A stretch of 64,000 nucleotides of DNA. Source: Xanthomonas pisi DSM 18956. Lineage in GTDB: Bacteria; Pseudomonadota; Gammaproteobacteria; Xanthomonadales; Xanthomonadaceae. Location of the stretch: the NCBI RefSeq assembly GCF_001010415.1, contig NZ_JPLE01000035.1, positions 26,107-90,106 of the forward strand. Direction: 5' to 3'. Made by a program: the position numbers and the translations under genes. A model generated the notes under the pieces. It saw only the letters and a list, made by a program, of their open reading frames with translations, ran no database searches and had not been told where the DNA came from. This document shows positions 19,203 to 30,757 of the stretch, in pieces; position 1 is the first letter of the stretch; each line of letters opens with the position of its first letter.

Positions 19203-19632
19203 TCCCTGTTCTCGGCCCTAGGTCGCGCAAAGCCCAATGACTGCGACACGTCGCATCATGACAAAGACAGCGATACGCCACGATGCATTCTTGAAAAGAT
19301 AGTCAAGTTCACCGGGTGTACCTGCAAAAAAATACGCCATGGACGTTGGTACACACGCGTGCCGTGAAGCGCGGCGCACGGCCGAGGCCGTGTCTCGCCA
19401 TCGCACCCTGTCGAACGCAGCGCGCACCGGCGATGACGCGCTGTATCTGACGCCGCGCGCCGTTGTCACGACACCCACGCCCGGCTGATCGCAACCCAGA
19501 CGCGCGCGGCGTGCCGACAAGTACCGGGTGCGATCGCGTGCATTCGGATTCAGCCCTTGCGGTGCTCGAACGCGCACGGAGTGCGCCGCCGTTACCCCCC
19601 ACCGCGTACGACAAAAAAGTTTCGACATCGCT
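19203..19632. other. Non-coding spacer between the GNAT remnant and tRNA block 2
   Basis: I see no supported gene here. Frames on the minus strand lack ribosome sites and recognisable domains. The left part (about 19240-19350) is more AT-rich than its surroundings and could hold the promoter of the acetyltransferase remnant. Confidence 0.5.
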
Positions 19633-19660
19633 TTGCAAACGACGATGAGTTCGCTATGAT
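19633..19660 (+). promoter_or_regulatory. tRNA promoter, block 2
   Basis: TTGCAA and TATGAT are spaced by 16 bases and end 19 bases before the second tRNA-Ala. This is a stronger match to the sigma70 consensus than block 1. Confidence 0.72.
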
Positions 19661-19679
19661 TGCCGGCTCGCAGCAACGC

Positions 19680-19755
19680 GGGGCCATAGCTCAGCTGGGA
19701 GAGCGCCTGCATGGCATGCAGGAGGTCGGCGGTTCGATCCCGCCTGGCTCCACCA
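19680..19755 (+). tRNA. tRNA-Ala(GGC), copy 2
   Basis: It is identical in sequence to the copy at 18491, with anticodon GGC and encoded CCA. It begins the second block, which repeats gene order, spacer hairpin and terminator of the first. Confidence 0.97.
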
Positions 19756-19802
19756 CTTCAGACATTAGGCCGTCTGAAATGGACAACGAGGTTTTGATAC
19801 GC

Positions 19803-19878
19803 GTCCCCATCGTCTAGAGGCCTAGGACACCACCCTTTCACGGTGGACACCGGGGTTCGAATCCCCGTGGGGACGCCA
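19803..19878 (+). tRNA. tRNA-Glu(TTC), copy 2
   Basis: It has the same 76-base sequence and TTC anticodon as copy 1. The Ala-Glu spacer keeps the TTCAGAC/GTCTGAA hairpin and differs from block 1 at only a few positions. Confidence 0.97.
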
Positions 19879-19888
19879 ATCATCCAAA

Positions 19889-19914
19889 AACCCCGGCTTT
19901 GCCGGGGTTTTTTT
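19889..19914 (+). terminator. Rho-independent terminator after tRNA-Glu copy 2
   Basis: AACCCCGGC / GCCGGGGTT stem, loop TTT, followed by a long T-run. It is the counterpart of the block 1 terminator with compensating changes in the outer stem pairs. Confidence 0.93.
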
Positions 19915-20052
19915 ATGCCTGGCCGTTCGCAGCATGCGCAGGACAACAGTCGGCTGGAGCGGAGTATTCAACCCCTGCAGGTGCTGCTGGCTGCGTGCAT
20001 GCGACACGCGCGCACGCAGCACGCAGCACGACACAGCACCTGCATGGCAAGC

Positions 20053-20229
20053 TCAGGCCTGCCCGTCGTCCAACGCCTTGCGACCCTCCTGGGTCAGATC
20101 GATATCGCCGTCTTCGGCTTGCGTGGCATAGCCCGCACGTACCGCCCAGTTACCCTCCTCGTCGGATACCGGCTTGGTGTCGTGGATGTCGCGAAGAATG
20201 CGCAACTGCTGCGAAGAATCGAAATCCAT
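20053..20229 (-). CDS. Small acidic hypothetical protein
   Basis: This is a 58-residue product with no family I can name. It begins MDFDSSQQLRILRDIHDTKP and ends K-A-L-D-D-G-Q-A, with many Asp/Glu residues and a predicted helix-strand pattern. A GTG three codons upstream is an alternative start, and GGAGG lies further up. The codon use and acidic, ordered composition favour a real gene over chance. It lies downstream of tRNA-Leu on the same strand, past that gene's terminator. Confidence 0.55.
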   Translation of the reverse strand: MDFDSSQQLRILRDIHDTKPVSDEEGNWAVRAGYATQAEDGDIDLTQEGRKALDDGQA

Positions 20230-20515
20230 GATGGCCACCCGCTTGAAAGAGACCTCCACGGTACGCACCGGGCGTGATGGCTGCGTGCCTGCAACGCCCT
20301 CCGGTACCGCTGCTACGCGCAGCGCAAGCCTGGCTCCGTGACGGATGACGACTGCCACCCAATGATGGATCGATACCGACGACAGACAACGCAACGACGT
20401 CAGCGCAGGCGGACGACATTGATGCCGACCGCTAAGGACCGACACCTCACGAGAACTCGCCGCGCACGTCGTGGCAGGGCGAAAGCGGTCGCCGGCACGA
20501 CAAAACGGCATACAG

Positions 20516-20550
20516 CAAAAAGCCCCTCCGGATTGCGCCGGAAGGGCTTT
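20516..20550 (-). terminator. Rho-independent terminator after tRNA-Leu
   Basis: On the minus strand AGCCCTTCCGG and CCGGAGGGGCT pair around a CGCAAT loop and are followed by a T-run. It lies 20 bases past the tRNA-Leu CCA end. Confidence 0.85.
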
Positions 20551-20569
20551 CGCTGTTACCGCAACATCT

Positions 20570-20656
20570 TGGTGCCGAAGGTGGGACTCGAACCCACACG
20601 CTTTTAAGGGCGGCGGATTTTGAGTCCGCTGCGTCTACCGATTCCGCCACTTCGGC
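20570..20656 (-). tRNA. tRNA-Leu(CAA)
   Basis: This is an 87-base class II tRNA with a long variable arm and encoded CCA. The anticodon stem GCGGA/TCCGC encloses CTCAAAA, giving anticodon CAA (reads TTG). The D-arm contains GGTAGACGC. A TATACT -10 box lies about ten bases upstream on the minus strand (20667-20672). Confidence 0.96.
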
Positions 20657-20794
20657 GTGGCCGCGCAGTATAGCGGCTTGCGAATGAAACGAACAGTGTC
20701 AGGACGCTCCTGACGAATTCAGGTGCAAGCGGCATCGGCAGCGCCGTGGCCGACCAGCCCCGATATACTGGCCGACTTGGTGAAGGAGTAAGCA

Positions 20795-21175
20795 ATGTCG
20801 GTGTTGCGTGGAGTTCGGGTACTCGTGGTCGAAAACGATGACATGAATGCCATGCTGCTCGAGTTGCAGCTTGTCCACGCCGGTGCGGCTGTGGTCGGCC
20901 CCGTCGGTGAGGTGCAGGACGCGCTGCAGTTGATCCAGGACGATGCGCCGGATATCGCGGTGCTGGACTATCGCCTGGGCAATGGCCAGACCAGCGAGCC
21001 GGTTGCCCGCCTGCTGTCGGAGCGCGGCATTCCCTTTGTACTGGCAACCGGCGTTGCCAGCGGCAGCATTCCAAGCGGCTTCGAACGCGGCGTCATTCTG
21101 ACCAAGCCCTATCTGTCCGAAGAACTTGTCGGTGCGCTGTCGCGTGCGCGTCAGCTGAGCGGCGCCAGCAGCTGA
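20795..21175 (+). CDS. Stand-alone response-regulator receiver protein
   Basis: This 126-residue protein is a single CheY-like receiver with no output domain. The acidic pocket is Glu13-Asn14-Asp15-Asp16, the phosphoacceptor is Asp58 in V-L-D-Y-R-L, and the conserved Lys is Lys104 in L-T-K-P-Y. AAGGAG lies seven bases before the ATG. It ends 105 bases before a large hybrid histidine kinase on the same strand, the likely phosphodonor or phosphorelay partner. Its size and position fit a phosphate sink or shuttle. Confidence 0.9.
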   Translation: MSVLRGVRVLVVENDDMNAMLLELQLVHAGAAVVGPVGEVQDALQLIQDDAPDIAVLDYRLGNGQTSEPVARLLSERGIPFVLATGVASGSIPSGFERGVILTKPYLSEELVGALSRARQLSGASS

Positions 21176-21280
21176 CCGTCCCCGGTTGCCTGGCCGCGAT
21201 CCGACCGGGTGTCGGCTGCGGTTGCCACCTGAGCGGTTGTCACTAGAATCAGGCATCGAAGATTTGCAGGTGGTTGCTGG

Positions 21281-24200
21281 ATGGAGAATGCCGCCTCGCC
21301 GTTTGCCGGCCTGTTACCGCAGACGAGCGAAACTGCAGCATTGGTCATGGCATCGGCATGCGTGGCCGACCCACTGCTCTGCAGCAGTCAGCCGCTGCGC
21401 ACCGCGCTGTCGGTATGCCTGCACGCAGCGCACCCGATGCTGTTGGTCTGGGGCGAGCACGCACGCTGCATCTATAACGATGCCTGCATCGCTTCGTTCG
21501 GCGCACGGCACCCTGCTGCATTCGGCCAGCCGCTTGCCGAGCTGACGACAAGCGACAGGCCTGGCAACCCGCCCGGCGGCGCAGGCGCTGCATTGAATCT
21601 GTCGACATGGTCGTGCAGTCCGATCGTGGATGCCGGCCAGCAGGTAGGTGCGTTGTATGTGGCCACTGCGCCTGCACGCAGCGCGCCCGAGTGGCGTAGC
21701 GATGCGGTGTCGCTTGCAGCGCCGCCAGCGCTCGACCAATCGCCGGCCTTCATGGCGGTGCTGCGGGGGCCCGACTACATCATCGAGAGCGTCAACCAAC
21801 GCTTCCACGATCTTGTCGGCGAGCGCCCATTGCTGGGCCGCCCCTTGCTGGAGGCGATGCCGGAGATCGCCGATCAAGGCTATCTCGGCCTGCTCGACGA
21901 GGTGCGTCGTAGCGGCCGGCCCTTCATCGGCGAATCGATGACGGCCTATCTGCAGCGCACGCCCGGCAGCATGCTCGACGAAACCTTCGTGGACTTTCTG
22001 TACCAGCCGATGCGCGACAGCGACGGCCGCGTCGATGCGATCCTGGTGCACGGATTCGATGTCACCGCGCAGCGGCGCGTGGAAGGGCGCGACAGTTTTC
22101 TGCTGATGCTCGAAGACGCCTTGCAGCACGTCTCCGACCCACGGCACGTCATCGACACCAGCGTGCGCCTGCTAGGCGAACATCTGCAGGCCAATCGCTG
22201 TGCATTCGGACTGGCGGCCGAAGACGGCAGCATCATGCGCGTGATCAGCGACCATGTGCAGGACATGCCGAGCCTGCAGGGCGACTTCCCGATGGAAGTG
22301 GCCCGAGGCCTGCGCGATGCACTGCTGGCGAACCGGCCCTGGTTCACTACCGATGCGATGGCGCCGGGGGCGCCGGACTATGTGGCCGAGCAGTATCGCC
22401 ACTCCGGCCTGCGCGCATCGCTGGCGATACCGCTGCATAAACATGGCCGTCTGGTCGCGGCGATCGGCGTGCATCAACGCGCACCGCGACGCTGGTTGTC
22501 GAGCGAAATCGAGCTGGTGCGGCTGGTGGCGGCCCGCTGCTGGGAGTTGATGCAGCGGGCCAAGGCGCAGCAGCAACTGGCGGCCAGCGAAGCGCGTCTG
22601 CGTCGGCTTGCAGACACCTTGCCGCAGATCATCTTCATTGCCGGACCGGATGGGCAGCCGCACTACTTCAATCAACGCTGGTACGAATACACCGGGCTGG
22701 ATCCGGCCAACAACGAGAGCGCGGCGTGGCATCAGGCCCACACCGCCGATGGCCTGCGGTTGTCGGTGCAAACGTGGCAGGACGCACTGCTCGACACGCA
22801 CGCCTACGAGATCGAATGCGAATTGCTGCGGTACGACGGCCAGGCGCGTTGGCATCTGGCACGCGCCCTGCCCGTGCGTGGCGACGACGGCCGTATCAGC
22901 GAATGGATCGGCACCTACACCGACATCCACGATCGCCGCACCTTCGAGCAGCAACTGCGCGAGAGCGAAATCCGCTTCCGTGCGTTGTGCGAGACGGTGC
23001 CGGCAATGATCTGGATGTCCGATGCGCAAGGCGACTGCGTGTACTGGAACCCGCGCTGGTACCACTTCACCGGACAAGCCGAAGATCAGGCCCTGGATCA
23101 GGGTTGGTGGGACGTGATGCACCCGGACGATGCCGGGCGCGTGCGGTTGGCGTTCGAGCAGGCACTGGAACGGCGCGGCGAATTCCTGGCCGAGTACCGT
23201 GTGCGCCGCCACGACGGGAAGTACCGCTGGTGCATCGATACCGCCTCGCCGCATTTCGCCAGCGATGGGCGTTTTCTCGGGCACATCGGCTCGCTCACCG
23301 ATATCTCCGAACGCAAGCACATCGAAGATGCCACCGCGTCCGACCGCGCGATCCTGAGCCTGATCACGACCGGCGCGCCGTTGCCGGTGGTGCTGGATGC
23401 GATTGCATTGAGCGTGGAGGCGCGCGGTGAGATTGGCTTGTATTGCTCGGTGATGGTGCTGGACGAAGTGCGGCATACCTTGAGCTTCGGCTCGGCGCCG
23501 CATTTTCCAATCGCGTATCACGGCAACTTCGAGCCGGTGCCGATCGGTCCGGGTGGCCCGCCCTGTTCGCGCGCCGCGCATCTTGGCCGGCAGGTCATCT
23601 GCGCCGATCTCCAGGCCGAACCAAGTTTCGCTCCTCATCATGCGGTCTCGGCGATGCTGGGCATCGTGGCGTGCTGCGTGACGCCGATCCTGTCCAGCGA
23701 TGGTCAGGTGTTGGGCACGCTCAACATCTACTACGACCGCCCGTATCTGCCGTCGCTGCGCGAACAGGCGATGGCGCGCTCTGCCTCGCACCTGGCCGGC
23801 ATCGTGATCGAACGCACGCGCGTGGATGCCAAGCTCAAGCTGTCGCTGCAGGCGGAGACCGCTGCGCGCGGCCAGGCCGAACACGCCAGCCGGGTCAAGG
23901 ACGAATTCCTGGCCACGCTCAGCCACGAATTGCGCACGCCGCTCAATGCGATTCTGGGATGGTCGCGACTGATGCAGTCGCAGGGCTTCGCGCCGGAGAA
24001 TCTGGCAAAGGGCCTGGTCATCATCGAGCGTAGCGCGCGTGCGCAGACGCAGATCATCGACGACCTGCTGGACATGAGCGCGATCCTGTCCGGCAAGATT
24101 CGTCTGCAGTCCGGGCATTTCGACATTGCCGGATTGGCGCATAGCACCGTGGAGCTGATGCAGCCGGCCGCGCTGGCGCGCGACATCGCGTTGGAACTGG

Positions 24201-25051
24201 ATGCACCGGCTGGCAGCGAGCTGTGGTTCTTTGGCGATGCCGGGCGCGTGCAGCAGGTGCTCACCAACCTGCTCAGCAATGCGCTCAAGTTCACCGCACC
24301 CGGTGGCAGCGTGCGCGTGGGCCTGGATGTGGAGGACGGGCGTCTGCGGCTATGCGTGCAGGACAGCGGGATCGGCATCGCGCCGGACTTCCTGCCGCAT
24401 GTGTTCGATCGGTTTCGGCAGGCAGATGCCGGTACCACGCGCCGGGTTGGCGGCCTGGGGCTGGGGTTGTCGATTTCGCGCCAGTTGGTGGATCTGCACG
24501 GCGGCAGCCTTGGCGCCTCCAGCGCCGGCGAAGGCAAGGGTGCGACATTCACCATCGTGCTGCCGTTCCAGCATGGGGTCAGTGGTTTGCGCCCGCAATC
24601 GGCGGACTCGAGCCATCATGGGCCGCTTCCCGCCGATTGCCATGGGCGGCTGGATGGCGTGCGGGTGCTGCTGGTCGACGACGATCAGGATTCGCGCGAG
24701 GCGGTGCTGCAGTTTCTGCTCCTTGCCGGCGCACAGGTGCAGGCGGCCGGCTCGGTGGATGCGGCCGAACACTGTCTGGCCGCTGCAGCCTTCGACGTGC
24801 TGGTCAGCGATATCGCGATGCCGCTGCGCGATGGCTACGATCTGATCCGCACCGTGCGCGCCGGTCGCGCCGATCTGCCACGGCATATTCCGGCGATCGC
24901 GCTGACTGCCTACGTACACGAAGAAGACCGCGACCGTGCGGTGGCGGCCGGTTTCGATGCGCATATGGGCAAGCCGGTGGAGCCGCCCGGACTGGTCGAT
25001 CTGATCGAAGGCTTGGTGGTGCCGATGCGCGCGGTACGCAGCAAAGCGTGA
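21281..25051 (+). CDS. Hybrid sensor histidine kinase with PAS and GAF domains
   Basis: This is a 1256-residue signalling protein without clear membrane spans. In order it shows a divergent N-terminal PAS-like region, a PAS (about 155-260), a GAF (about 275-430), two PAS/PAC units (about 440-680), a second GAF (about 700-850), HisKA with His882 in L-S-H-E-L-R-T-P-L-N-A, an HATPase with D-S-G-I-G-I and G-L-G-L-G-L-S-I-S, and a C-terminal receiver with Asp1177. GAF and PAS sensing suggests a cytosolic small-molecule, redox or light cue; no chromophore Cys can be assigned. It probably works with the receiver encoded just upstream. Confidence 0.9.
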   Translation: MENAASPFAGLLPQTSETAALVMASACVADPLLCSSQPLRTALSVCLHAAHPMLLVWGEHARCIYNDACIASFGARHPAAFGQPLAELTTSDRPGNPPGGAGAALNLSTWSCSPIVDAGQQVGALYVATAPARSAPEWRSDAVSLAAPPALDQSPAFMAVLRGPDYIIESVNQRFHDLVGERPLLGRPLLEAMPEIADQGYLGLLDEVRRSGRPFIGESMTAYLQRTPGSMLDETFVDFLYQPMRDSDGRVDAILVHGFDVTAQRRVEGRDSFLLMLEDALQHVSDPRHVIDTSVRLLGEHLQANRCAFGLAAEDGSIMRVISDHVQDMPSLQGDFPMEVARGLRDALLANRPWFTTDAMAPGAPDYVAEQYRHSGLRASLAIPLHKHGRLVAAIGVHQRAPRRWLSSEIELVRLVAARCWELMQRAKAQQQLAASEARLRRLADTLPQIIFIAGPDGQPHYFNQRWYEYTGLDPANNESAAWHQAHTADGLRLSVQTWQDALLDTHAYEIECELLRYDGQARWHLARALPVRGDDGRISEWIGTYTDIHDRRTFEQQLRESEIRFRALCETVPAMIWMSDAQGDCVYWNPRWYHFTGQAEDQALDQGWWDVMHPDDAGRVRLAFEQALERRGEFLAEYRVRRHDGKYRWCIDTASPHFASDGRFLGHIGSLTDISERKHIEDATASDRAILSLITTGAPLPVVLDAIALSVEARGEIGLYCSVMVLDEVRHTLSFGSAPHFPIAYHGNFEPVPIGPGGPPCSRAAHLGRQVICADLQAEPSFAPHHAVSAMLGIVACCVTPILSSDGQVLGTLNIYYDRPYLPSLREQAMARSASHLAGIVIERTRVDAKLKLSLQAETAARGQAEHASRVKDEFLATLSHELRTPLNAILGWSRLMQSQGFAPENLAKGLVIIERSARAQTQIIDDLLDMSAILSGKIRLQSGHFDIAGLAHSTVELMQPAALARDIALELDAPAGSELWFFGDAGRVQQVLTNLLSNALKFTAPGGSVRVGLDVEDGRLRLCVQDSGIGIAPDFLPHVFDRFRQADAGTTRRVGGLGLGLSISRQLVDLHGGSLGASSAGEGKGATFTIVLPFQHGVSGLRPQSADSSHHGPLPADCHGRLDGVRVLLVDDDQDSREAVLQFLLLAGAQVQAAGSVDAAEHCLAAAAFDVLVSDIAMPLRDGYDLIRTVRAGRADLPRHIPAIALTAYVHEEDRDRAVAAGFDAHMGKPVEPPGLVDLIEGLVVPMRAVRSKA

Positions 25052-25143
25052 GATCGCCTGGAAACGCACTAAAACAGTGTGGTCAACCGAGTGCTGCTTG
25101 CAGCACATACACCGACCATCCCAACAGGTCCTTGCCTGCCCAC

Positions 25144-25232
25144 CGTCGCGGGACCTTACGCGGCATGGATGCCGCGTAAGCGCCTACATGGACGTACTTG
25201 CGGCGTGTCCTGCGATGGTGGGCGGGCAAGGG
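25144..25232 (+). repeat. Inverted repeat pair, left copy
   Basis: This is a unit of about 88 bases with an internal 11-bp hairpin TTACGCGGCAT/ATGCCGCGTAA (25156-25179). A diverged copy lies in opposite orientation at 25383-25470. Shared landmarks are CGGGACC near the start, GGCATGGATGCCG in the hairpin and GGCGTGTCC near the end. The rest of the 575-base interval between the kinase and tex shows no gene. Confidence 0.7.
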
Positions 25233-25382
25233 CCCTGCAGCCAAGCTGCAGATCAAGCGCTCTGCATACCTGATTGATCTGCCCGCTAGGCTCCCCAAAA
25301 GGCACACGCCGCCATTTTGAGCAGCGGCGTTATTTAGCTGCAGAACGATGCCTACGCCCAAAGCTCAGGGAGTCGAGTGCGC

Positions 25383-25470
25383 GGTGCCCTCGCCACTTGC
25401 GGGACACGCCGTGAATCCATCCATGGACGCTCCTTGGCGGCATCCATGCCGCCAAGGGTCCCGCAACCGA
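25383..25470 (-). repeat. Inverted repeat pair, right copy
   Basis: This is a minus-oriented relative of the left copy. Its internal hairpin is CTTGGCGGCAT/ATGCCGCCAAG (25433-25456). The hairpin arms differ from the left copy but still pair perfectly, which indicates selection on structure. It lies between the convergent ends of the kinase and tex genes. Confidence 0.7.
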
Positions 25471-25626
25471 CGAGCACACCGCACCAGAAGTTGGTCGGTG
25501 GTCATGTGGAAACCCTGCTTGTTAGCGAGCTGCCCAAGCGATCCAATCGCAGCCGGACCCGCCGCCTTGCGAGCGGATCTATCTACATTGCCCGGCCACG
25601 CCATGACAGCCGCCGGGCACGCTGGC

Positions 25627-27993
<2,367 letters not shown>

Positions 27994-28237
27994 GACGGCG
28001 CGGCCGGAGCCGCTTCACTGAAAAAAGCATTTTCGCAGTGCCGGCCCGCCGCGGGAACCCGTTGACAGGATCTCCATAACACTATGCCGGCGCGTCTTTC
28101 GACGGCTGACAAGCTCTAGCGGGCGATCGTCAGGTAGTGACAGATGGTGCGTAAGAGCTGAAGTACCGTTGCGATACCTGCAGCAGTGGACACTTGGCGC
28201 CCACTGACAGTGAGCGCAGTCGTCCGGTCGGCTGCGC

Positions 28238-28465
28238 TTAGCTGGCGCGACCTGCGTAATACGTGGCCGCACGCTCGACCAGGATGCTTTCGTGCAGCGT
28301 TTCCAGCGCCATGACGCGGATCTTGCCGACGTCCTTCAGCGGCACCATCCGTTCCACATAGACCTCCGGGCCGGCGTCGGTCATCGCCCGCGACTTGCTG
28401 AACCCGTAAGGCACAACGCCCTTGTCGCCATCTTTGCTGCCACCGACGTACAGGACAATCGACAT
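28238..28465 (-). CDS. Conserved-looking small hypothetical protein
   Basis: This is a 75-residue product starting MSIVLYVGGSKDGDKGVVPY and ending with a helical stretch T-L-H-E-S-I-L-V-E-R-A-A-T-Y-Y. The start is the ATG preceded by a GA-rich ribosome site (GAGGGTGGGG); the open frame extends 25 codons further without one. I do not recognise the family. It sits alone between tex and the divergent DAO gene, and could be a monocistronic regulator or enzyme accessory. Confidence 0.7.
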   Translation of the reverse strand: MSIVLYVGGSKDGDKGVVPYGFSKSRAMTDAGPEVYVERMVPLKDVGKIRVMALETLHESILVERAATYYAGRAS

Positions 28466-28651
28466 ACCCCACCCTCTTGTTGCAGTTGCTGCGTTGGGGC
28501 GCGAGCATAACCAGCGCGCCGTGAGGAGCTTTCCACGCACGTTAACGCCGGCTGTTTGCGGTTTGGTGACGGCCTCCAGGCAAGCCGCGCCTCACGGCCA
28601 CTTCACCGCGCTTGGCCGCCCAATCGCGATCCCCCGTTCTCACGACATCGC

Positions 28652-29863
28652 ATGGACCTCAAAAGTGGCTACCCGTTCTGGTCGATCCGTAACGGATTGA
28701 TGCGTGCCTATCCACGCCTGGAGCAAGACACCCACAGCGAGGTGGTGATTGTGGGCGGCGGAGTGACCGCGGCGCTGATTGCGCACGAGCTGCTGCGCAA
28801 TGGTCATGAAGTGGTGGTGGTCGAACAACGCGAAATCGGCTGGGGCAGCACCTCGGCCAGCACGGCGCTGCTGCAGTACGAAATCGATACGCCACTGATC
28901 GACCTGGCCAAGCGGCATGGCATGCCGGCTGCCGCGCTCGCCTACGGCGCCTGCGCGCAGGCCATCGTCGATCTGCAGGATCTGTGCGATAGCGTGGGCG
29001 GTTGCGATTTCACCCGCCAGGACAGCCTGTATTACGCCAGCCGTCGGCGTGACCTGAAGGACCTGCGTGGCGAGCTCGATGCACGCCAGACGCATCGGCT
29101 GCCGGTGGAATGGGTCGACCGCGAGGCGTTGTGGCACGACTACGGCGTGCGCTCGGAGGGCGCAATCCTCAGCCGCCTGGCCGGCAGCGTCGACCCGTAT
29201 CGCCTCTGCTATCGCCTGTTTGCCGAATGCGAGCAATACGGCGCACGCATCTTCGATCGCACCACCATCGCTGCCATCGTCCCGCACGATCAACACGTCG
29301 AATTGCGCACACGCGACGGCGTCGTGCTGCATGCCAAGCAGGTGATCCTGGCTGCAGGCTACGGCAACCAGCAGTGGCTGTCGCAGCGCGTGGCACGCAA
29401 TCGCAGCAGCTACGCCTTCGTGACCGACCCGCTGCACGACAGCGAGATCGGCGCGCTCAAGCACACCATGATGTGGGAGACCGCACGCCCGTATCTGTAC
29501 ATGCGCAGCACGCCCGATGGCCGTGTGGTGGCCGGTGGCGAAGACGACGACGTGGACATCCCTGCACGCCGCGATGCGCGCGTGCAAAGCAAATTGAAGA
29601 CGCTGCTGAAAAAGATCGGCAAGACCATGCCGGACGCGCGTCTACGCCCGGTGTTTGCGTGGGGCGGCACGTTTGCCGAAACCGCCGACGGCCTGCCCTT
29701 CTTCGGCACGCATGCCGAGCAAGGCCCGCGCGTGTCGTTCGCGATGGCCTATGGCGGCAACGGCATCACCTACAGCGCAATCGGCGCCGGCTTGCTGCGT
29801 GCGCAACTGGAAGGAAAGCCGCACCCGCTGTCGGACCTGTTCGGATTTTCGCGAGTTGGTTGA
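28652..29863 (+). CDS. FAD-dependent oxidoreductase (DAO family)
   Basis: This 403-residue flavoprotein has an N-terminal dinucleotide-binding motif V-V-I-V-G-G-G-V-T-A-A near residue 30, followed by an acidic end of beta2 (V-V-V-V-E-Q). A C-terminal flavin contact resembles M-A-Y-G-G-N-G-I-T-Y-S. The family includes D-amino acid dehydrogenases, glycine oxidases and gamma-glutamylputrescine oxidase; the substrate cannot be told from sequence. The ATG at 28652 gives a normal N-terminus (MDLKSGYPFWSIRNG). The frame runs further upstream without a better start. Confidence 0.87.
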   Translation: MDLKSGYPFWSIRNGLMRAYPRLEQDTHSEVVIVGGGVTAALIAHELLRNGHEVVVVEQREIGWGSTSASTALLQYEIDTPLIDLAKRHGMPAAALAYGACAQAIVDLQDLCDSVGGCDFTRQDSLYYASRRRDLKDLRGELDARQTHRLPVEWVDREALWHDYGVRSEGAILSRLAGSVDPYRLCYRLFAECEQYGARIFDRTTIAAIVPHDQHVELRTRDGVVLHAKQVILAAGYGNQQWLSQRVARNRSSYAFVTDPLHDSEIGALKHTMMWETARPYLYMRSTPDGRVVAGGEDDDVDIPARRDARVQSKLKTLLKKIGKTMPDARLRPVFAWGGTFAETADGLPFFGTHAEQGPRVSFAMAYGGNGITYSAIGAGLLRAQLEGKPHPLSDLFGFSRVG

Positions 29864-30002
29864 GAGCGGATGCTCTCTTGCAGCGCAGTCGCTGAGCGTG
29901 TTTCTGTCAGCGAGAGGGACTGACTCCTCACAACCGGGGTGTACGCGCAGGCTTGGAGATTAGCGCAGGAGCGTTCTCAGTCACTGCAGGTCCAGGTCGT
30001 GC

Positions 30003-30443
30003 CTACGACCACCACGGCCACCAACCGCGGCCGTGCATGGCATAGGCGTCGGCCGCCCGTTCCAGCGGATTGCGCACATGGATGCCGCCGCACATCAGAT
30101 ACACCGGCAGGAACAGCGGCCCGAGCAGCATGTATTGATAGACGTGCGCGCGCTCGTGATCGCCCAGGCGCACCGGCGGATGCTCGCAGCGGCCGGCCGC
30201 GTGCGCATAGGTGCTGCATTGCAGATCCAGCGATGCGCCCTTGAGCAGGATCACATTGCCCAGCGTCATCGCCCCGCCCGGCCCCCAGGGCCAGGCATGG
30301 AAGACAAGCGCGAGCTCGTGCGCCGACCAGCGTGGGCGCGCGCCGAAACAACTGCCGACCGCACCGATCAACAGGCCAAGCACGGTGTTGGGCAGCGTCC
30401 ACAACGCGCCCAGCACCAGCCATGGCGATGGCGCGTGCCGCAA
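30003..30443 (-). CDS. Hypothetical membrane protein with HEXXH-like hint
   Basis: This is an approximately 146-residue protein read from a TTG five bases after the PspC gene stop. It shows one or two hydrophobic segments (about 9-30 and 100-115), conserved-looking Trp/Gly motifs (W-P-W-G-P-G-G-A-M-T-L-G-N) and D-H-E-R-A-H-V-Y-Q-Y, which resembles part of a zinc-protease or metal-binding helix (H-E-x-x-H type). The family is unknown to me. An internal GTG is an alternative start. Tight spacing suggests co-expression with the PspC-like gene and an envelope role. Confidence 0.6.
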   Translation of the reverse strand: MRHAPSPWLVLGALWTLPNTVLGLLIGAVGSCFGARPRWSAHELALVFHAWPWGPGGAMTLGNVILLKGASLDLQCSTYAHAAGRCEHPPVRLGDHERAHVYQYMLLGPLFLPVYLMCGGIHVRNPLERAADAYAMHGRGWWPWWS

Positions 30444-30448
30444 CGGGC

Positions 30449-30646
30449 TCAGTCGGCCTGATTGGGGATCAGCAGCCACAGGATCAGGTAGACCAGGATG
30501 CCGGGGAACGCCGCCGACGCGATCGAGACGATCACGAACACGATGCGCAGCAGCGTGGAGCTCCATCCGAAACGACGCGCAATGCCGCCGACGACGCCGG
30601 CGATCATGCGGTCATTGAGGGAACGGGACAGTGCAGTGGTGGCCAT
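30449..30646 (-). CDS. PspC-domain small membrane protein
   Basis: This 65-residue protein has the PspC pattern: R-M-I-A-G-V-V-G-G-I-A-R-R-F-G, then W-S-S-T-L-L-R-I-V-F-V and a hydrophobic helix ending W-L-L-I-P. PspC domains take part in the phage-shock or envelope-stress response, usually as membrane sensors for PspA. No pspA or pspB is present here, so this is a stand-alone member. The downstream hypothetical membrane protein begins five bases after its stop. Confidence 0.88.
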   Translation of the reverse strand: MATTALSRSLNDRMIAGVVGGIARRFGWSSTLLRIVFVIVSIASAAFPGILVYLILWLLIPNQAD

Positions 30647-30757
30647 GGCAAGGCTCCTTGAAACGTAGCGCGCAGTCTAAAAAGCCGGGCGGCAGCGGAC
30701 CGTGATGGGCGGCGGCATGCGGTCGCACACAAGATCGGCGCGGTTGCACCCGGCGCG

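Noticed and set aside
19218..19712. Minus-strand protein between the GNAT remnant and the second tRNA block
   Set aside because: The frame runs into the tRNA, has no ribosome site and no recognisable family.
18491..19878. tRNA-Ala as part of an rRNA operon
   Set aside because: The anticodon is GGC, not the TGC usual in rRNA spacers, and no 16S or 23S sequence is nearby.
22172..24142. Long minus-strand frame inside the hybrid kinase gene
   Set aside because: The plus-strand frame has full PAS, GAF and kinase motifs; the antisense frame is a GC-driven shadow.
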